From contig CM057057.1 in assembly GCA_029945375.1 (NCBI GenBank), forward strand, positions 4,898,001 to 4,962,000: a stretch of 64,000 bases of DNA. Direction: 5' to 3'. Positions 55,501 through 64,000 of this stretch are shown here, piece by piece (the first letter of the stretch is position 1; each line of letters opens with the position of its first letter). A program made the translations under genes and the position numbers. The DNA is from Agaricus subrufescens (lineage: Eukaryota > Basidiomycota > Agaricomycetes > Agaricales > Agaricaceae). The notes beneath the pieces are model-generated. The model made no database searches. It worked only from the letters and a program-made list of their open reading frames with translations, and was not told the origin of the DNA.

Positions 55501-55719
55501 CCAAATACTGTATATGATTCTTACTTAGTGACCATATGAAATGACTTAATGCTTTATGATGTGTCTTAGGACAATGTAGAAGAACAACAAACTTATAAAA
55601 TTTGTTTTTTCCTTAAACATGTACTTAATGTACCTTAAGCACCTTATGCAATGTTGAATAAGGCATGATTAAGTCAATCTGTCCTAAGTCATACTAAGGA
55701 CTGAAACGTTTTCCTGATG

Positions 55720-56230
55720 CAGTCTTCATTGATGACATTTAGTCCCTAGTGTCTCAGAGCTGTCTCGGCACTTCAAACTGCGAGATCTAGGCTTTACCAC
55801 ACTTCTGCTGGGCATTCAGGTGAAGCAGGATCGCTCTAAGCGCACCATCTCCCTCTCCCAAGAGCACTACATCAAGGAGCTCCTAGAACGGTTCAATATG
55901 GATGATTCTAACTCCCTTTCCACCCCTCTACCTCCTGGCTCTGAGCTCTCAGACATTGTGCCCTCACTCGAGGAGCAGGCTGAGATGAAATCAGTTCCCT
56001 ATCTCTCTGCTGTAGGTGCCCTGCAGTATCTGGCCACCATGACTCGTCCCGACATTGCCTATGCTGTCTCCTACCTCGGGAGATTCAACCACAATCCTGC
56101 TCCTGCCCATTGGCTTGCTGTCAAGCATTTACTTCGCTATTTGAAGGGCACACTGCACTACCAGCTTGTATACCGAGGTACTGACTCTGCAGAGCTGTTT
56201 ACCACCTATTCTGACGCTTCCCATGGTGGC
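55720..56230 (+). pseudogene. Copia pol continued after Plavaka: RT end and RNase H start
   Basis: Resumes exactly at the interrupted codon (cagtcttcattgatgac, VFIDD). About 40 bp after the active site are deleted relative to siblings. It continues LGIQVKQDRSKRTISLSQEH, VPYLSAVGALQYLATMTRPD and YSDASHGG. It ends at 56,230 inside RNase H, where a LINE fragment begins. The 3' LTR is therefore missing from the window. Confidence 0.9.
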
Positions 56231-56523
56231 GGACAAGGACGATTCCTTCCTCTATCACCTCGACATTCATGGGGCGAATATTCATAACACCAGCAACCTC
56301 CATGTCATCACAGCTGGCGTTCTCAACCCAATCGATCCTTCTCACCCCTTGGAGAATCAGAGTCACTCACACATCGCTTTGTCCACCGTCTTCAACGACA
56401 AAACAATATCGTCCAAAACCCGTGCCGCTGGCCGCAGAGTCACGAAGGAAACTTTAGTAGGATGGTCTGCATTTCTCGGCCTCCTTAAAGCATATCGCAA
56501 ATTAGAGAAAGGACTCGAAGCCG
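56231..56523 (+). pseudogene. LINE ORF2 C-terminal fragment (L3)
   Basis: Reads LHVITAGVLNPIDPSHPLEN, SHSHIALSTVFNDKTISSKT and AAGRRVTKETLVGWSAFLGL. It aligns with the ORF2 of the next LINE at about 62,790-63,020 (HLITAGCLHKWDSDF, SHSHISLITLYNGQ, AAGRRITQETIVGWSAYRA). It is a 5'-truncated LINE inserted in copia RNase H and itself interrupted by the next LINE, whose leader starts at about 56,524. Confidence 0.85.
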
Positions 56524-56648
56524 ACCGCTTCTTGATCTGTAACCACCACCTTCCTGTTTAGGATATTGGTGTTGGACGGCATTTAGTAGTGGCAATACAC
56601 ATTCTACAGGGATAATGCTTGATATCTCGCGACCCCCTGCGCTCTAGT

Positions 56649-59600
56649 ATGTCTGGGCTACGCAACCAGCCGTACAACCAACCATCACGACTGCCATCGC
56701 CATCGGGAAGTGTTCGTTCATTCTCTTCCCAAGCGTCCAAGAAATCCTCCTTTTACCAGAGGACTAAGGACCTAGTATCGAAAGCAGCCACTCCTAAGAA
56801 GAAGAGGAGCATGGCCAGAGAGTTGAAGGGGATGTTGGCACCCAGTGCTTTCAGAACCTTGGATATGGAGGAAGTTGTACCGACTTCCCAGGAGTCACAA
56901 GACGGACCCACTCCCAAGGATCCGTCACCAGATAAGGAGATCGAACCTCAAGAGGAGGTAGAGGAGAGTGAGAGCAAGGAGGAGAGCGATATTGAGGACA
57001 ATCCAAGGATCTTGGAGAGGTTGGAGAAGGAGAGAATCGAGAAGTTGCACCGGGAGGAGGAGGAAGAAGCCCAGGCTACTGGCCAAACCTCTAGTGACTG
57101 GGGCTTCCCTATGCCCACTGGAGACGAACTCAGGCATCCCGCCCTTGCTGCTTGCCACAGCGAGACCCCACTTTCGTACAAGACCATCACCCCAGGCGAC
57201 GTCTTTTCCACCCCCGACTCTGCGCTTTTAGACCACGAGGCTCTAAAGGCCACGTCAGCCCCTCGCAACCGATCGGAGAGTTACGGCTTTCCGACACCCG
57301 ACCCGGCCCTCCTTAGTCATCCGGCTTTGAAGGTTACCGGGGCTACCCCAGCCAACCCGCCAGACAGCCTCGCTACATCAGCGCCACCATCCGGCATCGT
57401 CGCACCGGCTCTTAGGACCCGGCAAATTACACCGCCCTCTCGAGGTCCGATCCCGGATCTCGACAAAACACCTACGACGCCCAGAATAGTCAAAACAACT
57501 GAGGCGCAGCTCAACGCCCTCCGGGCACAAGAGAAAGAGCGGGAATCCTCGCTAGACAGGGTCATCGGTGGCAACACGATAACTGCTACCCAGTATTTCC
57601 TAAACATCAAAGCGGCAAAGAAACGCGTCGATGAAATACCTGAAATGGAGGAAAGACCATCCTCGCCTGCGTTCGCAGGAGACGACGGAAAGAAGATCCA
57701 CTTCTATCCGGACGAACTCGCTGACCTCGAGAAGAAGCTATTTAACGTCTTCGGACCCCTTCTCAGAATGGCACCCAACAACTGCTCCAACCCAGGTGTT
57801 GTTGCTGAACTCATTTGCAATGCTTTCGGGGCGGTCCTCGGCACGGACTGGGCCCACATTAAGGTTCAGAACAAAGGTTCACTTAATCATAGATTAAGCA
57901 AATACATTCATGAAATGGACGACGAAACCAAGAAGGCTTTCCTCCCCATGACCACCACCCCCCCCCAGCCGATCCCTGTTTGTCAAGTCCGGGCCCCGGC
58001 TCCAAATACTGCTGCCCCTATGGAAATTGATCCTGCGCCAGCACCATCCCCAGCCCGTATCCCCGCCGCTGCCAAAGGTAAGGGCAAGGCAATCCCTCCC
58101 CCCACCCCAGTTCCAGCTCGGCTCCCAAACCCATGTGGGCCGACAAGTTTGCCCAGATCGCTGCTAACAAAGCGGCGCCTAAGAAAGGTAAGACCCAGCC
58201 TTCCGCTGGAACCTCAAAACCCCGCGAGCTCTACATTCAACTTGAAGAGCCGCTCCAAGGCCAGGCCATCCCCCCTCCTATCCCTCTCCACTCCAAGCCG
58301 GCCGCCATCGCTGCCCGCAAGCAAAACACTGCTCAGCGGATCGCGAATCAATCACGTGCTCCCCCTCCTCCCGCACCCAAACCAACCTCCTACGCCTTGG
58401 CTCTCAAAAAGCCGACCGTCACCGCCCCTAACGTCGCCCCAAACATGCCATCCCAGGCCATCCAGTGGGCAGTAGAACTAAAGAAATCCTTCCCAGAAAT
58501 GAGCGTCCAGGAAGCGATGGCAATCTGCACTCCGTTGGTGTACACACCGACGAACTCCACGGCTTCAGCCGGATCATCTGAGTCGGTGTCTAAAGGACGC
58601 AAGCCGACTCTGGCCCAACAGGCCGCACAAGGTATCTCAGGTGGACTTAATAGGAAGTCCGCCCAATTTGGCTTCACCCATATCGTTCAGCCAGAACGAT
58701 TCAGGGATATGGGACTCATTGTTGATAAGATGAATAGGTATCTTATCTCCATCTCCTCTCAACTCTGCATTCAAAACGGCCGTCTCTTCAAGACGGTCGT
58801 TCACTTTTATCTTAACCTTGTTCCATCCAAACAGGGTTTCACAAATGTCAAGGAGGCCCTCTATAAGGCCCTTGGCCAAGATCTCACCCCCGAGGCGCCA
58901 GACCCCCAGGCCCCTCAATCTGTCACCCATCTTGTCATGACAGGCTTCAACTACTGGACCAACATGCACAACAGGAGACCGGAGGACGTACTAACCGGTG
59001 CACAGGTACTCAAGGGCATGAAGTCGGTGACACAATTCAACGACCTCGAAGCTAAAGCTCCACCCGCCGTCGTTAAATGCAAAGGATCGAACGACAAGGC
59101 AGTAGTATTTTTAGATGTCTGGGATTCCAAATCGGGCATCATGACCAAGCACCTCGTTAACAAGGTATACCATATACGAGGTAGACTAATCAAACTAGCG
59201 TATGCTCGCCAGCGTGAGTTCGTCCCGCAGTGTCAAAACTGTTGGAGATGGAACCACGGTACGTCCCGATGCCGCATCAATCACAAGAAATGCGCCAGGT
59301 GTTACCAACCACACGACACCGAAAACCATGATATCTTCGCCCCATGCTGCGGAGGGCTTAGGAAGAAACTGGAGTGGACAGGTATGTGTAACCACGCTCC
59401 CAAATGTGTTAATTGCGGTGGGGCCCACCCCGCCAATCACTCCAATTGTGTCTATAAACGACACCAAAACAACGAGTCCTGGCACACACAACGCCGGATC
59501 GCTGATAATGACGTGGAAAATGCTAAGCGCAGGAAGCGCAAAGCTAATATCACACAGGCTTTGGAGGCTCCGCCTTCTCAGATAATCGAAATCCCATCCT

Positions 59601-59668
59601 CATCCTCACAGGCTATGGAGGCTACACCTTCACAGACCAACAAAGTTCCCTCCTTGTCTGCTGAATGA
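56649..59668 (+). pseudogene. LINE ORF1: gag-like protein with three CCHC knuckles
   Basis: ATG at 56,649 (MSGLRNQPYNQPSRLPSPSG) is preferred over the TTG extension because L2 starts at the same site. N-terminal Ser/Arg and acidic EEE-rich part, repeats of the FxTPDPALLSHPALK type, a central block FYPDELADLEKKLFNVFGPL, then LEEPLQGQAIPPPIPLH, AQQAAQGISGGLNRKSAQFG, VVHFYLNLVPSKQGF and VKCKGSNDKAVVFLDVWDSK. The zinc module at 59,224-59,470 is CQNCWRWNHGTSRC, CARCYQPH and CVNCGGAHPANHSNC. A one-base indel between 58,090 and 58,133 shifts the frame. It binds element RNA and chaperones reverse transcription in related LINEs (family knowledge). Confidence 0.88.
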
Positions 59669-62600
59669 ATAGAGACGACCGATCTTCTTCAAGTGGATAT
59701 CGAAAACCCGCACCACATTCATTAAGTAACATTTCTATTCTTTCGTTTAATGTTCGCAAAAATTGGGAAGCCACCTCGGTGCTTCTCGATAAAATGGCCG
59801 GCTATATGGACATCATCATGTTCCAAGAGCCAGGGTGGAAGGGCGTCCGCACCCAACCATCCACTACTAATAAAGAAGGGGACATGGCATATGGTCCTCC
59901 TCTTCACCCATCATGGACAGCCTTTACAGAGGCGTTCACCAACACTGACGACAGACGAGAACACCCAAGAGTCCTCACTTACGTCAACAAACGTATGAAT
60001 GTCTTCAAACCCATACTCCGGTCCGACATCATCAAACATAGGGACGTCTCCCTAATAACGTTCAAACTCAAGACTCCCCGCATGGGAATCCCGGAGGAAT
60101 TCAATATCCTCAATGTGTACAATGACGGAGAAACACAATCCGCCGTTCGTGCACTTTCATCGGCAAGTGAAAACATTCCCAAAATTTCTCTATGCTCCGG
60201 CGACTTTAATATCCAAGATCGCGAGTGGGACGAGGGGGTGGCGTCACAGTACCGACCCTCGTCTCCATACATGAGACTCAAAGAAGTCCTCAATGACCTC
60301 GAGTTAACATATGTGCCACCCTCTAACGGAGGCGAGGCAACTCGCATACCAGACAACCCTGAAAATAGGGCATCGGTTCTTGATTTGGTCTTCGCTACGG
60401 CGGACCTCATTAACAACAAGGAATTCACATATGAGATCCAAACTAATCCAACAGAAAGATGGGGGTCCGATCACCGACCCCTGTCCATATCGGTCCCATT
60501 TGCCAAAGCGGGAAGCGAGGGTAAAGGGAAAGAGAGAATTGATGAGGGATCTGAGGAGGAAGAGGACTACATCAAAACGATCACGGCCAAACTCGGCAGC
60601 GTCAAAATCAGTACTGTCCGCACCAAGGAAGAGCTTGAGGAAGTACTTGAACAGATCGGAGCGATATTCAACGAAGCCTGGAAAACGAATGTGAGGGAAA
60701 GCAAACTCAGCCGCCATGGGAAAAAGTGGTGGAATGAGGACTGCAAAAAGGCGTACAAGGAATACAGCAAATCAAACGTATCAACGGACGCAAGAACCTC
60801 AAAGCTCGCACGGAACTCAAACGCACCATCCGAGCAGCTAAAAGGGAACACTTCGACAAGAGGATCGAAGAAATCGCCACCGACAACCGAAGACCATGGG
60901 ACCTTATGCCATGGGCAAGAGAACGCAAGATGGAAGCTGTAGAAGCAATCTTGGATAACGAAGGTAAACCGTGCCTCGATGAGGACTCGCTTTTCAACAC
61001 TCTTCATGAAACGTACAATTCAGCGAGTAACCGAACCACTAACCTTGACAGAATGGTTGAGGAAATCGGAATGTTTTGTGAGAGGACGTGGGCCGTCTTC
61101 TCCATTCAAGAATTTTGCGATGCCCTCAAGAACTGCGCGAAAAATACTGCTCCGGGTCCCGATCATGTGACCTGGAGAATTTGGAAGCAGTTGGCGTACA
61201 GCGAACTAGTATGCATTCTGATGACCACTATAGCTAACCTTTGCGTTGAATTAGGTAAATGGCCGAAGCACTTCAAGAACTCGGTATCGGTAGTTATACC
61301 GAAGCCAGGTAAACCCTCATATGATCGGGCCAAATCCTTCAGGCCCATCGTACTCCTCAACACGATGGGGAAACTCATCGAGAAAATGATTGCCAGGCGA
61401 CTCCAATTTGAGGGAGTAGCCACCTGCGCTATCCACCCATGCCAAACTGGCGGTATCATACAACGATCCGTCGAGGACGCTGCTGTCGCCCTTACCCATC
61501 ACGTCCGATCGGGCTGGGCTCATAAAAAGGTCACATCCATTATTGCTTTCGACGTCGCCCAATTTTTCCCTTCCCTTAATCACAACGCTTTACTTCAAAT
61601 TCTCAGACATTTTGGTTTTGCGAACAAGATATGTAATTTCTTCTCTGATTATTTAGTTGACAGAAAAACACAATACTCCATAAAAAACGAAACATCTCCG
61701 CTATTTGACAGTAACGTAGGTGTAGGACAAGGTTCAGCGCTTTCTCCAATTCTTTCTGCTTTGTATATTGCACCTGTATTTCACCTTCTGGACAGATGGG
61801 TTAACATTCGAGACAAGGTCGATTCCTTTTCCTCTCCTTCTCCTTTGACTGCGATTCTTTCCTTTGTTGATGACGGACTCCTTGTTGCATCGGGGGATTG
61901 TTATGAATCAGTTCACGAAACTCTAAAAGAGGCGTACGCCCAAATCACTTCCATTCTCAATGACTTCGGTCTTGTCATGGAACATTCAAAGACGGAACTT
62001 CTCAATTTTGCTGAATCCGCCAGCAAAAAGGACTCTCCAAACCCTTCCATTGACCTAGGGTTCGAACCATTCACATCCAACACCCCACTCGTTCCCAAGA
62101 TGGTGTGGAGATACCTCAGCATCCGCTTCGACCGCAACCTTCACTTCCGGGAGCACGTCAAATACTATGCCACCAAATCGCTCTCAGCAGTTCGCTGCAT
62201 GAGAATTCTTGGCAACTCCAACCGAGGCCTCACGCCCAAGCAAAAACGCACCCTCTACATATCGTGCGTCCAACCAATAGCGACATTCGGTCTGCACTGT
62301 TGGTACAAACCCGGTACTCGAAGCTTCAAAACCAACATGAACATGCTTCGCCTTACCCACAATCAAGGAGCTCGCTGGATCACTGGCGCATTCCGAACTT
62401 CCCCCTTAGGGGGTATTACAGCCGTGGCTGGCCTAATGCCCCTTCACCTGTCCATCAAAAAGCTTTTCGAGCGATCTGTCAATCGCCTAAAAACGCTACC
62501 CACGCACCACCCCGTTCTTTCATTACTAGAGCAGCGAAAAGCCAAACTTTCCACCCTCCACCCTAACTCTCTGGAGTATATGTCCAAGAGCCGACGCAAG

Positions 62601-64000
62601 GTGTTGAAATCCCCACTGGATTCCATCATCGACAACCCTGCACACGAGGTCATCCATCCCTTGTCACCATTCATTAAACCGGGTGAACGATTTGTTGACA
62701 AACACCCGAACAAAGTCAAATTCATCATTCCTCCCCCCAACAAGGAAGATAACGACAAGTACCACCTCGAGCTCAACGGTTCAACGACCAGAGAAATCAA
62801 TGCCCTCCACCTCATCACGGCGGGCTGCCTCCATAAATGGGATTCGGATTTCAACCCTTCAGAACGATCCCACTCTCATATATCGCTCATCACCCTCTAC
62901 AATGGCCAAGCAATTTCATCAAAGGTTCTTGCTGCTGGAAGGCGTATTACCCAAGAGACGATTGTAGGCTGGTCCGCATACCGGGCACTTCAGAAAGCCT
63001 ACAATAAACTTCAAAAAGGATGGAACGTCGAAAAAATCATCCTTTACACCACATCTCCGAGGATTGTTCACAATCTCCTTGCCGCCAACTCCAAACTGGT
63101 GGGCAAGCAATTGTCCATCGCCCTGTCCCTCGCATTTGAAGCCATAGTCGACAAGTATCCTGGAGTGGAAATCGTCGTCAAGGGCTATCATGAGTCATGG
63201 GCCACCTCAGATCCCGACACCAGCGCATGGCAGTTCAACTTTCTCCGTGCGCATGTTTACCAAGCGATCCACAATGCAGCAAAAGAGAGATACTTCACCA
63301 ACGTCTCTCTAACCTTTCCTCAGTCGCAATCCCACGACTTCGCCAAGCAGAGGACCACTTACAACGTCTTAGCTCTCTGGGTCAGAGGCTTTGACGATCC
63401 GAGAGACCGGTCATGTTTTAGGGGACATGGCTGGCTCGAATTATACCAAAAGAAACCTGGACGTCTCAAAGCGAGGGTTCCAGATTTCAATTTTCCATGT
63501 AGTCACGTCGAAGGTGGGTGGTGTAGGCAGGACGCCTCCCTTCCGCCAGACACTGACTACACACGGGTTCTCCCGACACACCTCAACCAAGGCCCTTGGC
63601 TCCGCAACCACGGTGGAGTCACGGCCGCTCACGATCTCAAACTACTTGCTCGTCTCGTACGTTTGATCACAAATCATGCACCTACTGGGGAGTATCGCTC
63701 TAGATTCTTCCCTCGTGAGCCAATGGTAGGCTGTCATGGAACGGTTGACCCACCGTTCCCGGAGTCTCGTGAACATATTCTAAATTGCTGTCCTTGGTAC
63801 GTGAGGAGAGCTAATCACTATACGATAGATGGAATTGGCACCATCCGCGGCCTCATCCTATTCCTTATGGACAACCCAAACGCTTTTACCTTCGAACCAC
63901 CGGAGCAATCGCGCGTATCAGAGTCAAGCTGGCCGGCCTACCGCGAGGAGGTGTACCGCAAGCGAGACGAAGACAACAAGGAGAGGCGCAAACGCAAGCT
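59665..64000 (+). pseudogene. LINE ORF2: endonuclease-RT-RNase H-like, partial, frameshifted
   Basis: The ATG overlaps the ORF1 stop as ATGA. AP endonuclease 59,730-60,500: FQEPGW (Glu), SGDFNIQD and GSDHRPL. After WWNEDCKKAY the frame changes near 60,760 and stays open to the window end. RT: FRPIVLLNTMGKLIEK (61,340), AFDVAQFFPSL (motif A), GVGQGSALSPILSALY (motif B), SFVDDGLL (motif C, about 61,865). Then comes an RNase-H-like segment around 62,790-63,260 that appears to lack the catalytic acids (ITAGC, LYTTSPR). Last is NHAPTGEYRSRFF with C...H..CC at about 63,680-63,800. It nicks target DNA and primes reverse transcription in this family. Confidence 0.88.

Larger units (their letters stand above)
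45725..55719 (+). mobile_element. Plavaka DNA transposon, complete, ~10.0 kb
   Basis: Inverted ends CATCAGGAAAAtGTTTtAG (45,725) and the complement ending cgttttcctgatg (55,719). The dinucleotide CA is duplicated at the insertion point: the copia codons GTA CCA GTC are split into gtacCA and CAgtc. It carries a transposase gene (+) and a second, divergent multi-exon gene (-). Subterminal arrays of acttaag/tacttatga motifs lie inside both ends. The two-gene, small-TIR, short-duplication design fits the Plavaka/CACTA-like group. Confidence 0.92.
56524..64000 (+). mobile_element. LINE (L1) with 5' end, APE clade, runs off the window
   Basis: The leader cgcttcttgatctg is followed by ORF1 (gag-like, CCHC) and ORF2 (AP endonuclease, reverse transcriptase, RNase-H-like and Cys/His module). 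The order fits Tad1-like fungal LINEs; the clade is tentative. The leader is shared with L2 and with the GO elements. The 3' end, poly(A) and target duplication lie beyond 64,000. One frameshift in each ORF suggests this copy is inactive but recent. Confidence 0.88.

Noticed and set aside
1..64000. CRISPR arrays, rRNA genes, riboswitches and bacterial-type operons
   Set aside because: None seen. Introns, LTR and LINE retroelements and AT-rich foldbacks show this is eukaryotic nuclear DNA. The short tandem repeats present belong to LTRs or Plavaka ends.

Overview
The window is a transposable-element nest from a fungal nuclear genome, most likely an agaricomycete basidiomycete. I see no ordinary host gene. 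The attribution rests on three things: a Plavaka-type DNA transposon (a superfamily expanded in mushroom-forming fungi), short 50-65 bp GT-AG introns, and copia, gypsy and LINE proteins of the kind common in such genomes. The species cannot be named from sequence.

Layout. Bases 1-10,091 are AT-rich and gene-poor. They hold a 4.3-kb inverted-repeat element (272-4618) with a second foldback element and a palindromic MITE inside it, a Tc1/mariner element with a frameshifted transposase (4656-6249), and a truncated sibling (7585-8393). Bases 10,092-18,816 are one non-autonomous Tc1-like element (TIRs, TA duplication) split by two insertions: a 5'-truncated LINE (10,638-12,298, 14-bp target duplication) and a degenerate Ty3/gypsy chromovirus (12,909-18,755). 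Bases 18,817-20,303 hold only a decayed unrecognised gene. Bases 20,304-45,724 are a dense nest of Ty1/copia elements with two related LTR types (here LTR1, 274/298 bp; LTR2, 317 bp), interleaved with LINE pieces and at least four copies of a gag-only non-LTR retroelement (here GO). Bases 45,725-55,719 are a complete ~10-kb Plavaka transposon inserted in a copia reverse transcriptase with a 2-bp target duplication. It carries two divergently transcribed multi-exon genes, the transposase (+) and an uncharacterised accessory protein (-). Bases 56,231-64,000 hold a LINE fragment and then a LINE with its 5' end present (ORF1 plus APE-RT-RNase-H-like ORF2), running off the window.

The most interesting items are these. 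(1) The GO family: ~2.2-kb poly(A)-tailed elements with 14-15 bp target duplications that encode only a CCHC zinc-knuckle gag-like protein and share the 5' leader of the LINE, a HeT-A-like gag-only arrangement. (2) A 249-bp TG...CA solo-LTR-like insert carrying a complete tRNA cloverleaf (anticodon GCA) with a Pol III terminator. (3) An inversion between two LTR2 copies that can be read directly because a 5-bp target duplication and a gag-only ORF have been separated onto opposite strands. (4) Recurrent in-frame TGA stops, several demonstrably from CGA, suggesting CpG-to-TpG decay.

Coordinates of transposon ends with target duplications are base-exact as read by eye. Other boundaries are approximate.
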